Assembly (NCBI GenBank): GCA_000733355.1
Contig: JNVV01000061.1
Span: 177,567 to 241,566, forward strand
From: Falciphora oryzae
Lineage: Eukaryota; Ascomycota; Sordariomycetes; Magnaporthales; Magnaporthaceae
DNA: 64,000 bases
Direction of reading: 5' to 3'
Positions 21,120-31,311 of the stretch are shown here, one piece after another. Made by a program: the position numbers and the translations under genes. The notes under the pieces are model-generated. The model was not told the origin of the DNA. It saw only the letters and a program-made list of their open reading frames with translations, and did not search any database. Positions within the stretch are counted from its first letter, which is position 1; the number at the start of each line of letters is the position of its first letter.

Positions 21120-21794
21120 AAAGCAGCAACCTCCTCAATTCCCGCCCTGGCCCCCTCCGGCACGATGACGCGCCCACGCCCACCGACTTCCAGCAACTCG
21201 TCCCCACGCCCCAGTTCCAACAGGGCTCTCTTCTTGCGCGCAGAACCGCCTCCGCTCTCATTGTAGTTGCCATAGATCCCGTGCGAGAAGACCCCGTGTG
21301 AGGACGAAGGAGGGGCCGCAGCGAAGGATGCCGCCTCCTCGCCGATGCGGAGCAGACGACGCGCCTGCAGCGGGCGGGGTGTGTCGTCTGCGTCCGGCGG
21401 CGGTCGCGGTAGGAACAGCAAGCCATCAGCTTCGGCGGCATCGTCGGTGCCGGCGCGCGACGGCGTGCGCACGGCACCCTTCCGGCGTTTCTCAGGCAAT
21501 ATGGTGTTTATTGAAGGTTGTGATTCGGGCGGCTTGATGATGTCCGTTGTCGTTGTTTCGATTCGCTCGACTCGCCCGTGCTTCTGCCCGCGTCTTCGGG
21601 TCCGAATGCGCCGTCAGGGACTTTGGCGAGCCAGTCAGCAATACGCTTATGGGGTATGGAGGATTGAGGGCATGAAGCGCTGTCGTTTTCGTGTGTTCAA
21701 TTAGAGTTGCCTCGGGCTGGGCAGTTGGAAGCTGTGGTGCTGCGGCCGGCTGATTGATGACGGGGTTTGATGTGTGTGGAGACGATTGACTCAT
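21120..21794 (-). CDS. Hypothetical protein, possibly truncated
   Basis: An ATG at 21794 (MSQSSPHTSNPVINQP) opens a frame that probably splices (a GTATTGCTGACTGG donor near 21645 and a CCTGAG acceptor near 21493) into a Pro/Arg-rich frame containing LLFLPRPPPDADD and RRLLRIGEEAASFA. It runs into sequence antisense to the NACHT fragment, so its 3' end may have been lost at that junction. I do not recognise the family. The exon structure is a guess. Confidence 0.3.
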
Positions 21795-23013
21795 TGCAAC
21801 CGGACGAGATACGCTTAATTGGAGCCGATGCCGATGTGCACGGGCCCGAACCCCTTTTTGCAACACTATCTGTATCTGCTGTGTGTCTGATGCGTTTGCG
21901 CAGTTTACGCGCATGTGCTGCCTATGTGTCTGCCGTCTGTGTTTGTTACCGCTATGGCTGAACGTCCAACTAGACAGTATGCATTTTCCGCTGCGCCACC
22001 CACACCAACGCAGGACGCCGCAATGCCAAAATAGAAAAGTCGGCGGTTGCGGGGCGCCTGGCGACGCCATCCTGAGCTGGGGATCTGGGAGACGGGGATG
22101 GAGATGGCTCAAAGGTGAGAAAAGTGCTCGTGACTGCCCGTGCCCATAGGAGGGCCTGCATGCCGATGCATTCATTGCCCTAATGCCCGCCGTCCCATTG
22201 GGTCCAGTAGTAGCCGACGGGGGAACACTGGCTGACAGATAGGGGTTTCAAACAAGTACGTGCGAACATGTTAGTGTCCTGTAAACAGACTCGATTCCCC
22301 TGCCTATATGCCGGGTGGTTCGCCGTGTCCGAGACGTGGGGGCATCGGGGCATCGGGAGCCGGGTTATTCCAAAATATCCGATTTACTGGGCCCAGGACA
22401 GGCCGGAAACGGCACGCGCGCGGGTGCCAGCCCCATAAACACGTCACGCAAGACTCCGCTTTCCTTTGCCCCGTCCCGCAAGGGGGTTTAAAGATCGTTG
22501 TCGAACCACCACCCCTGATAGACTAGACCCTTGCGGGTTCCACCGCAGCGCTGGATCCCAGCTGCCGGGCCGGCAAGGTGTCGGCCACGGCAGTGGCAGG
22601 CAGGCAGCAATATAATCTCTCGTTCACCGGAGGGGTACCCCCCTGGGCGGGCAGCTAGCTGAGATGCACAGCACAGGCCCCGCCAGCAGCCACGCCAGGG
22701 CTGCATCCGAATCCCCTCCCGCGTGCGATTCAAGGAGGTTGCTAGTTGCTGGTCGGTATCGAGCAATTATTCATTACTAGGGGTGGGTACTATAAGTGAA
22801 CATTAGACGAGACTTCATCCTGACCCTTGGGCCCGAGGTGTGGCGGTTCGGAGCTTTCCAAAACCCCGCGCGGCCCGGGGCGGCCAGTCCGTGTTCGGCC
22901 GGTCCCCAGCAGTACCATGCGGCTATAAGTAAGGCTAGTGGCCGTGATGCTCCGGGATGATCTAGCCAGACACCACACACCCGCCCACTCGACTACATGG
23001 TCGGTAAAACACA
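21795..23013. other. Intergenic stretch of 1.2 kb
   Basis: No gene is supported. The right end is the P450 promoter. Confidence 0.45.
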
Positions 23014-24860
23014 ATGCCAGCACTCGACAAGACGTTGTTAGAATCGCTCCTCACGCCAGATGGCGGGAGGCTGGCGAAGCTCTACAGCCTAGGGGGCGTT
23101 TTGGCAACTGCCGTAAGCACACGCCTTCGCCTCGACTGCATGTGTCCACGGTTCGCATGTCTGCCACTAACTGTCATATGCCTAACCTCCTAGTATACCC
23201 TGTACCTGCTCGGCCTCGCCATATACCGATTGTGGTTCCACCCGCTCGCCAAGTTTCCGGGTCCGGCTTGGCTTGCCGTTTCGGAACTGCCTTTCCTCTT
23301 CGAAGGAAGCTACCTTGGCACCTTCGCCGCCCGCATGCCGGACCTGCATCGCCGGTACGGCAAAACCGTACGCATCGCGCCCAACCGGCTGGCCATCGAC
23401 GGATCCATCGGCTGGGCCGATATTTTCGCCCACCGCCCGGGCGGAGATGTCACCGAGTTTCGCAAAGCCCCCGGCAGTTTTGTCGTACCCGATGGCCGGG
23501 CCCTTATCAGCGCCGACACTCGGGACAACCACCGCCGCCAGCGACGTGCCTTAGCCCACGCCTTTAGCGACGCGGCCACGCACGAACAAGAGCCGCTTAT
23601 CGGTTACTACGTCGACCTTTTCATCCGTCGTTTGTCGGAGATTGCGGGCGGCGGTAACGAACCTATCGACCTATCAAGCTGGCTTAATTTTCTAACCTTT
23701 GACATCATCGGCGATCTCGCCTTGGGCGAATCCTTCGGTAGCCTCGAGAACCGCGATTACCATTTCTGGGTTAAAACCATTTTCCTTGCGTTCAAGGGCG
23801 TGAGTAGAAGACGGTTTTTCCAACAAACCGGCCTGGGCCTGCTGGCCGCAATCGACCCGGACGGCACCATTTCGGGCATGGTCAGAAATTCGAAATACTC
23901 GGAGCAAAAGGTCGAGGCCCGCGTAGCGCTCGGCGCAGAACCGCTTGCCCCGTCGTTCGGCGAGGTCGACGCCGACGGGAGGCCGAGGATGAAGGCGCGG
24001 CGCGATTTTATAAGCTACATGATGCGCAAGGCCGGCACCGGCGAAGGGCTAACCCACGACGAGCTCTTCAACAACGCGAACACCTTGATTATAGCCGGCA
24101 GCGAAACGACCGCCACTAACCTATCCACTTTCTTTTTCGAAATCGCCCTCCCCCGGAACCGCGCCATCAGGGACGCGGTCGCTGCCGAGGTCCGGTCCCG
24201 GTTCCAACGCGAGGCTGACGTCAACCTCCGGTCTGTCCAGGCCAACGTGCTCCCTCTGCTGCACGCCTGTCTCGAAGAGTCGCTCCGCTACCACCCGCCC
24301 GTCCCCGAAATGCCCCCGCGTGTTTCGCCTGGGGCTGTGGTCGACGGGCGCTTTGTTCCCAAAGGGGTATTTTTTTTTCAACTTTCCACTTCTTTTTCCC
24401 TTCTCCCTTTTTCCCTTCCCCCTTTTTCCACAGCCCAGTGCGTACTGCAAACCAGTTATCTTCCAACAAGCTAACAAAGGCCGCCCTGCAGACTATCGTC
24501 GCCGTTTATCAAAACGCGACATTCCTGAACCCCGAGCACTTCGCCGACGCCCACTCGTTCCGGCCGGAGCGGTTCCTGCCCAAAGGCCACCCAATGTACG
24601 ACGCCACGCTCGCGGCGGCCAGTAATATGGCGGCCTTCAAGCCTTTCAGCCACGGCCCGCGCGATTGTATTGGGAAGAACCTCGCGTACGCCGAGATGCG
24701 CCTCGTCGCTGCCCGGATTCTGCTCCGCTTTGACGTCGAGCTCGCCGACGGCATGCGCGAGGACTGGATCGAACAGCAGCGCGCCTTCGGGGTCTGGGAG
24801 AAGTCGCCGCTGATGCTGAAACTTATTGAACGGAAGGGCCTCGAATTTAAAGTTCGATGA
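23014..24860 (+). CDS. Cytochrome P450 monooxygenase
   Basis: Three exons (23014-23112, 23194-24366, 24492-24860; introns 81 and 125 nt, both phase 0) give 546 residues. The N-terminus has a membrane anchor completed by exon 2 (YTLYLLGLAIYRLWFHPL) and the proline hinge FPGP. Further motifs: C-helix HRRQRRALAHAF, I-helix AGSETTAT, K-helix ESLR, PERF, and the heme loop FKPFSHGPRDCIGKNLAYAE with the Cys ligand. It resembles the CYP65-type clan of ascomycete P450s (isotrichodermin hydroxylase-like). ER-anchored oxidation of a lipophilic substrate is expected. The second intron has unusually long T-rich tracts but a normal CTAAC branch site. Confidence 0.92.
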
Positions 24861-26104
24861 AAAAAAAACGATGTCGGGGACAAGTGCTGTGGCGGCGGGG
24901 ACTTCTGGTACGAGCTTCGGGGGCCCGGTCATCCGCCGACGGAGCGAGCCGGACTCGATTCTGCGGTGTTTTGAGAAGTTGAGCAGTCTGTTTGTCTGAC
25001 CCGCTGCTGTAAAGCCGACGGCATTTCTTTGCGATATTTTTTATCACCTGCATTCCTTTTTCTTTTGTCTTTTTTTTTTTTTTTTTGCACACTTTGTAAA
25101 ACTTCGTTTCCCAGATATATCACTCCACTCAGTTATGCACACAACAACACCAAGGCGCATGATAGATTCCATCTTGATCCATCGCCAACTCCCTCGGCAT
25201 CTGACGGGACGACGTCACAGCTCTTTGACCGGGGGGAGTTGTAGTTTCCAAGTCGGACCGGAAACGCCCGCAGAGACGGAGCTGTGGGATTGCCTGCAAA
25301 GGCACGTGTGCGTCAGAGGCACGAATGGCACCACGGCCGAGGGAGAGAGAGGAAAGCCAGGAGGCTGCCGAGAAGCCACAGCAACACTTTTGGCCCTGGT
25401 TAACATCTCGTGTGGGCGCGAAGCGGCCAGGCTGGCAGGAAGAGAAGCCGAGGTGCTGTGCACTGGGGACTATATTACCTGGCCGCCACTACTGCGGCCC
25501 ATCTTTTCGAAATTTGATCCCCCAGCCCTGCAGTTTTTACCTCACGATAGCGGAGGCAGCTTAACGAGTTGGAAGTGCAGCTCATTTGGCTGTCCCTACT
25601 TCAAGGGGGCGATGGGAGATGGAGCACAGGTATTACCTTGACATCATTATTCACAAAAACCCCGGGGATGGCTTTCAACCAGCACCCAAGCACCATGCTC
25701 CATTTGGGCATATCCTGGCTAGAAGGCGGCTCCCGTGAATGGCTATCGATTTTGGAGGGAGGTGTCCCGCCAAATAGAGGTGACGTTTTTCTTTATTGTT
25801 ACATTGACGGCTGGTTGAAATTATGGACCCGACCTCGCAGTTATGAGATCTCCGTATCCGACCGAATTTGTCGGCCCCGAGTCGGCATGTCGCTTTCGGG
25901 TCCGTTGAACCTTCCGAGCCCGGGTTGGCGTGCGTGCTGCTTCTCGCCCCTATTTTAAAGACGCGTAGCGAAAATTCTGTGTCGACACCGGGACGCAGGC
26001 TACGATCATCGGCATTAAGTTTGCGCCCGACACTTATTGCCAATTACCTGACCCAAGGCACAAAAAGCATCGAGATCCCACCACGCATCTCCTCCCACAC
26101 CGCA
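24861..26104. other. Intergenic stretch of 1.2 kb
   Basis: No gene supported. It includes the P450 3' end with a long T run (about 25070-25086) and the VOC gene promoter. Confidence 0.45.
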
Positions 26105-26698
26105 ATGACCTTCCAGGATATGACCACCGCGACCCGGGCTCTCCGGCCCGTGGAGATCGCCCACTTCGTCCTCCGCGCCATAGACCTGGACAGGACGGTG
26201 GACTTTTACGCCAAGTTGTTGGGCGCCGAGGTCGTCCAGCGCGTGCACGGCATGGCCTTTATGACCTGGGACCACGAGCACCACCGGCTGGCCGTGATGC
26301 AGGACCCGACCGCCCCCGCCAAACCGAGGCCCCGGTCGGTCCTCCCGTCCCGGGACGCGCCGCCCGAGCCCGCCGGCGTCCATCACATTTGCTTCACTAT
26401 GGGGTCCGTTGGGGACCTGCTGCGCGGCCACCGCACGCGCAGGGAGGCCGGGATCGAACCGCTTTCGTGCGTGCACCACGGCGTGTCCGTTAGCATTTAC
26501 TACGTCGACCCGGACGGCAACATTATCGAGCTGCAGGCGCAGGCGTTTCAGGACCCCGTCGAGGCCAACGAGTTCATCAAAAGCTCCGAGTTCGCCAAGA
26601 GTACCGCCGAGCCGGCCTTCGATCCGGAGCTTATGCTACAGCGGCTCGAGGCGGGTGCGAGCGAGGCGGAGATAGTGGCACATATCGCACGGGGATAA
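26105..26698 (+). CDS. VOC-superfamily protein (glyoxalase/extradiol dioxygenase fold)
   Basis: An intronless frame of 197 residues starting MTFQDMTTATRALRP. Two VOC modules: VEIAHFVLRAIDLDRTVDFY-AKLLG near residues 17-42 with a candidate metal His, and GVHHICFTMGSVGDLL at about 97-112 with a second His. They end in YYVDPDGNIIELQA, whose Glu is the usual third ligand. A C-terminal extension (residues about 145-197) is helical and charged. The fold supports extradiol ring cleavage, glyoxalase or isomerase chemistry, and the sequence alone does not choose between them. A functional link with the P450 1.2 kb upstream in the same direction is possible but unproven. Confidence 0.85.
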   Translation: MTFQDMTTATRALRPVEIAHFVLRAIDLDRTVDFYAKLLGAEVVQRVHGMAFMTWDHEHHRLAVMQDPTAPAKPRPRSVLPSRDAPPEPAGVHHICFTMGSVGDLLRGHRTRREAGIEPLSCVHHGVSVSIYYVDPDGNIIELQAQAFQDPVEANEFIKSSEFAKSTAEPAFDPELMLQRLEAGASEAEIVAHIARG

Positions 26699-27235
26699 TG
26701 GGTGGTGTCGTCGAGCCAGAACTGCTTGGCTTTTGGTGGGTAGAGGCATAATTAGCGAGCGCCGTGAAATGTCCTGTGATCGGTTGATTTGGCTCGTAAC
26801 CTACTGCCGTTCCTGTACTTTCAATTGCTACTCTTTTCGAGGCTTTTTTTCTTGTCTCTCGATCCCTCCTCCGCCCCCGGGCCGCTGTTGGTCTGCGTCG
26901 TTGAAGGCGTTAGGTTTTACGTGTTGAAAATGTTAAGATGACAAATGTCGCATGGCCCGACGAGCGGGCCGTGGAATGGGGATCTGAGTGGATCATCTAC
27001 GATTTAGATTCGGCCAATGGTAATACACGGTTCCAATTGAGGATAAATTGTGTTAGCAGTACAAATGGGTTAATGGGACCGCCAGGAGAGCCTCCACTTT
27101 AGCGCTTTTGGAACAAACCCGCTTTCGTTTTGCGGCCCGTATAAATAATTACAGTTCCGGAAAATCACCCCCTAGCCGCAGCGGCCAAGCCGATTTTTAA
27201 CGCCCGAGGGCCTAGGGCAAGCCTGCCCGGCAGGT
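26699..27235. other. Intergenic stretch
   Basis: About 540 bp with no gene seen. It becomes more AT-rich toward the HET-E-like relic. Confidence 0.4.
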
Positions 27236-27955
27236 TTACGACTTCGTTGCAAAAAACGGCCGGACTCCTCCCGGCCTGCACTCGTCCGGCATGTCGACAT
27301 TAAAAATGCCAAGCAGGCTGTAGGCGCGGTCCTCGGGCCTTGTGGTTTATCGATTGGCGGCCCAGCTTATACGGCGGCCGACGCTGACACGGTTCAGCGG
27401 CTCGTCGCCGTCGAGCACCTTATCGTCAATCCCGGTGATCCGCTCAATCTGCCCCAATTTGCGGCCGATTGGCACCCAGTCGCAATTGAAAAACTCAATG
27501 TCGCGCGGCGCGAGGAGCTCCTGCAGCGTCCAGCCGCGTGTGAACCAACGACTGCGATCGAAGCCGACGAGCCCGGCCGACCCGATGCCGCGGGCCTCCG
27601 CGCCGTGCGTGACGTCGGGCCCTCCGACGTCATCGAGGTAGCCGAAGCAGGCGGCCGCGTCGCGGTACCAGGCGAAAAAGGAGTTGATGACCTCGTTCAG
27701 CTCGGTGCTGTTCGTCTTGTCGATGCGGCACGTGTCGACCCAGGCGTAGTCTAGCTTCCGCTTCCATGCCTGGGCGCATGTCGCTGCGATCTTGGAATAG
27801 CCGGCCATGCCCTGGCGGTGGCGGTTGTCGGGCGAGTTCCAATCCTGGAAGGAGAGCTCGCCGTGCCCCCAAGTGTGCGTCAGGATCGCGTACGACGGCA
27901 CCTGCGCCCCGAAGAACTCCTGGATCCGGAGCGTGCGGGTGTTGGTGAGCCGCAT
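27236..27955 (-). pseudogene. HET-E-like heterokaryon-incompatibility domain, truncated
   Basis: From an ATG at 27955: MRLTNTRTLRIQEFFG, YAILTHTWGHGELSFQD, AWVDTCRIDKTNSTELNEV, FFAWYRDAAACFGYLDDV and RWFTRGWTLQELLAPRDIEF, the classic order of the HET domain at the front of fungal NLR proteins. The frame stops at a TAA at 27347-27349 inside the conserved SWAANR-x-TTRPEDRAYSLLGIF block, and the same frame continues clean past it to 27236. A CAA-to-TAA change (RIP type) would explain the stop. The rest of the domain and any NACHT/repeat part are missing here. Confidence 0.8.
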
Positions 27956-28514
27956 GCTCGACTGGCAGGGGATGTCATGTACCAATTAGCGATCCCACAT
28001 ACGACAGCCTTTTGCCGCTCGCCCGGTGTCGCTTCCGGGGCCGCGACAGCTGTCCAAAGTTGCCCGCGCTCCATCGACGTGCAAGCAGCATCTAATCTTG
28101 CGATAGGCACTGAGAGGCGATCTGCCAAAAGTCTCAGCGAGCGGCGAAATCGCGATCGATGGCTGGCAGAAAGCGATGCTCGACACCTCGCCCCAGGTGC
28201 TAACTAAACCCCATGTTTTATCAGCCCATGGGGCCTAGACCCTTGACGCGTCGAGCAGGATATTTCCCTTCTCGGTCAATCCTCCACGCTTGGCAGAGAT
28301 GGAAGCACAGGGTCATAAGGCGGACGGGAGGTGTGGATCCCGCATCTCCTCCAACAGGCGTTCGTGCTGCATTTGGTAGACGACGGCGCGCGCGACGATG
28401 CTAAAAACGCACCGTACCTGGCGAACAAGCTCACTCCCTGCCCCTGCACGTCATGGCACTTTTGTTTCGACGATCCGCAGAGAGTCACAATGCCGGTTTG
28501 TTTGCCAGGTTCGC
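27956..28514. other. Intergenic stretch upstream of HET-E relic
   Basis: No gene recognised. It is bounded on the right by the TSD of the LTR element. Confidence 0.4.
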
Positions 28515-28519
28515 GGTCC

Positions 28520-29798
28520 TGTCACAGCGGATAGGGCTAGAGAAAATGGCGGCAAAGAAGATTCGTATTCGGAAGGAAGCCAGGCCGGAGGCCTGGGGCC
28601 TGGAGAAAATCTCTATCTACTGTGGCCTGGAGGCCCGTGCTGAGGCCTGGGCACGTGACGGGCCCGTAGGGGCCCCTACGTGCCGTGACATATGCCGGCT
28701 CACAAAAAGATAGCACCGTCCTCGGTGCTCCAAAGTCCTCCAAAATAACCTTTCCTATCCGTGTGATTTGCTTGGGGGTTGGTTGGGTCGGTAGGCCTCG
28801 TGCGTGCGTGAAGGTCTTGTGCGTGCCAGAGGCTCTTGTGCGCGAAGGGTCTTGCGGAGGCTCGAAGGGTCTGGCAGGTGCCGGAGGCTCTGGGGCTCTT
28901 GTGCGTGCCCAGAGGCCGAGGGTCTCGTGCGTGCCAAAGGCTTTGGTAGGTGCCGGGGCTCTTGTGCGTACCAGAGGCTCCGGGTTTCTCGTGCGTGCCG
29001 GAGGCTCTGGGGCTCTTGTGCGTGCCCAGAGGCCGGGGGTCTGGTAGGTGCCAGAGGCTCTTGTGCGTACTCGAGGCTTTTGTGCGTGCTCGAGGCTCTT
29101 GTGCGTGCTCGAGGCCCTTGGCTTGGGGGAGGCCTTCTGGCGTGTAGGTGAAGGCGTTCTGACGGGAGGTTGATTTTTGGTGGGGGAAGCGTCGGGCCTA
29201 ACGAAGGGGACGGCGATTGACGGGGTGCCAGTGATTGTCGACGCCGCCTTAAGCTTACGCCAACGGGATAGATGACTGTTGATTGCTGAAGCCGCCTCAA
29301 GCTTGCGACAGCGGGGTAGATGACTGGTGAGAGGGGAAGCGTGCGTCGGGCCCAACGAAGGGGACGGCGTTGGCGGTGCGCCTCGGTCGGAGACGGCTTG
29401 CCTCGTCTGGAGGCTTCCAATCGCTATTCTGGAGCGACGTCGATAATCTGTATCGACTTCTGGTGGCGTGCGCCTCGGGGGAAGACGGCTTTGGCCTCTG
29501 GTTTGGAGAGGCGTTTCCGATTGCCGAGGGTCTGGTCGGCAGGTCTGGTGGCGGCGCCCTAGTAGGACGGCTTTACTCAATCTGGGAGCTTTACGCGTGC
29601 GATCTTCCCTCGCGCGGGAGGCCGGTGTCCTTGTTGTCCGGAGTTGCTACCATTTGTCACAGCGGATAGGGCTAGAGAAAATGGCGGCAAAGAAGATTTG
29701 TATTCGGAAGGAAGCCAGGCCGGAGGCCTGGGGCCTGGAGGCCCGTGCTGAGGCCTGGGCACGTGACGGGCCCGTAGGGGCCCCTACGTGCCGTGACA
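28520..29798. mobile_element. Small non-autonomous LTR element (TRIM-like) with 5-bp TSD
   Basis: Two direct terminal repeats, 28520-28690 (171 bp) and 29655-29798 (144 bp; a 27-bp stretch is absent), both start TGTCACAGCGG and end CCGTGACA. The whole 1279-bp unit is flanked by GGTCC at 28515-28519 and 29799-29803, a perfect target duplication. The interior has no gag or pol. It carries a minisatellite and a pair of diverged modules around AAGCTT-AGGCGGCGTCGA (29230-29310). The long minus-strand ORF across it is low-complexity and not called as a gene. Confidence 0.85.
28796..29120. repeat. Minisatellite inside TRIM-like element
   Basis: Repeated degenerate units of about 18-20 bp built on GGCTCTTGTGCGTGCC with AGAGG/GGAGG variants, more than a dozen in tandem, some organised in higher-order blocks (GGAGGCTCTGGGGCTCTTGT occurs twice). 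Confidence 0.75.
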
Positions 29799-29803
29799 GG
29801 TCC

Positions 29804-30152
29804 AAATAAAGTGCGGGACGGGGCGCCGGTACGACGGTGGAGCGCTAAAAATAGTGGCTCGAGTCGTGCGCAATGCATCAGGCTCCGTGCCAAGACTTTG
29901 GCGGCTTCCCCAAAAAAAGATCCACGCCACCAAAATTGACGGGCGTGACATTCACGACGGAAAGGGACATGGAGGCGCGGGTATTGCAAGTGTCACCTCG
30001 CGTCTTGACGTTGGACATAATACTATAACATCGCAGTACCAGCGGGAAAAACATGGCTTGACTTGTCCTGTCTCTATCCGCACCAGAATTCTTTTCCTCT
30101 TCCACACCTTTTCATTTTGTCTTTTTCCTTTGTCTTTCCTTTTGTCGCCACG
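29804..30152. other. Promoter/leader of member e
   Basis: No gene. The last 40 bp are a pyrimidine leader with TTTTCCTTTGTC and TTTCCTTTTGTC just before the ATG, as in member d. Confidence 0.45.
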
Positions 30153-30846
30153 ATGCAGCTCTCACGCCCTCTTCTTCCTCCCCTTCCTCCTCTCGGCCGC
30201 GGCCGCAGAGCCCGCGTCGTTCCTCCAGCTGGCGACGCGGCAGTCCGAGGCCTCCGTCAGGCGCAGCGACGAGCACGGCGTCCTCGACGCCAGGGCACCG
30301 AAGCGGGTCAGCGCGGAGCACATGGCCGAGGCTCGGCGGAGGCTGAAGGCGTTGGAGCCGCTCAAGCCCCATGAGCTCAAGCCCAAGGGCCCCGCCAGGC
30401 GCAGCGACGAGGGCAGCGTGCTCGAGGCCCGCAGGTCCCGTGTCCAGAAGGACCCGTTCCGGTCCATGCGTGTGGCCGATTTCAACGTCAAGCGCGACGT
30501 GCTCGAGGCCCGCAGGTCTCGAGTCCAGAAGGACCCCTTCCGGTCCTTGCGTGGAGCCTCGATTAACTTTAAGCGTGACGAGGAGGCCGCCCTCGAGGCC
30601 AGATACGTGAGGAGGCCCATCGCGGTCAAGCCCGGCTTCGTCGAATTCAAGGTCAAGCGCGACGAGGGCGGCGCGCTCGAGGCCCGCAGGCTCCCGACCA
30701 AGCCGTTCTAGCCGATGAAGGAGGGTCCCAAGCCGTCGACCCCTGTGGGAACTGGGGGGCTTTAGCGGAAGCCGTTCTAGCCCCGCAAGAGCGGAAACAA
30801 CTACAAGCGTGACGAGGCGGGCAGCGTCGATGAGGAGGCCATGTAA
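30153..30846 (+). pseudogene. Secreted repeat peptide precursor (member e), frameshifted and with in-frame TAG codons
   Basis: An ATG at 30153 reads MQLS, like members a and c, but the rest of the signal peptide (ALFFLPFLLSAAAA) and the main reading frame are one base out of phase, so there is a +1 frameshift within the first dozen codons or an assembly error. The main frame encodes tandem units: EAR, a 15-19 residue segment, KR, acidic spacer. Segments include RSRVQKDPFRSMRVADFNV and RSRVQKDPFRSLRGASINF. TAG codons at 30709, 30763 and 30778 interrupt the same frame, which otherwise continues through YKRDEAGSVDEEAM to a TAA at 30844. KDPFRS also occurs in member d. Confidence 0.7.
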
Positions 30847-31311
30847 GGCCACCGACGGGAAGAAAGGATTGTTGTGCCCCGTTCACGATTGTTGCACAGA
30901 TGGAAATGGGCCTGGGATTTGAGGGAACGTGACGGGAAACGCTTTTGAGGTGGTGCTTTTTTTTTTGGCCTTGTTTGTTTAGCGAGCGTGAATGATACTT
31001 TTTTTACATTTTGCTTTTGATGTCGCGGGCAGGTCGCCCTGGCGCATTACACGACCCGATTCCTTTTGACGATGCTGCAAGTGGGAGATGCCATGTCTTT
31101 GTCGTGGACTAGGGTACGATACCCAAATATTCCTACCTTTCGACACGAGCCTACGGTTGGTGCCAGTTGGTTACGGCTCAGTTCAGGTACCATGGGAGCT
31201 ATTTGTATTGCGCATACAATATGATACAGTACGTCTGCGGGAGCCTGAACTAAAACTCTCCCCTCGAGGGGCAGTTGGCACGGGTATACGTAGTAACTGT
31301 CTATTACTTTC
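30847..31311. other. Intergenic stretch
   Basis: No gene supported; includes a T-rich tract at about 30957-30966. Confidence 0.4.

Noticed and set aside
28796..29120. CRISPR-like spaced repeats
   Set aside because: Units are contiguous, degenerate and in a fungal retroelement; CRISPR does not occur here.
28537..29580. 347-codon minus-strand ORF
   Set aside because: It is the translation of a minisatellite and LTR; Arg/Thr/Pro low-complexity sequence with no ATG-led conserved domain.
13900..31000. UstYa-type oxidase or other RiPP-tailoring gene beside the precursors
   Set aside because: No HxxHC-type motif or related frame was found; only a P450 and a VOC enzyme are present.
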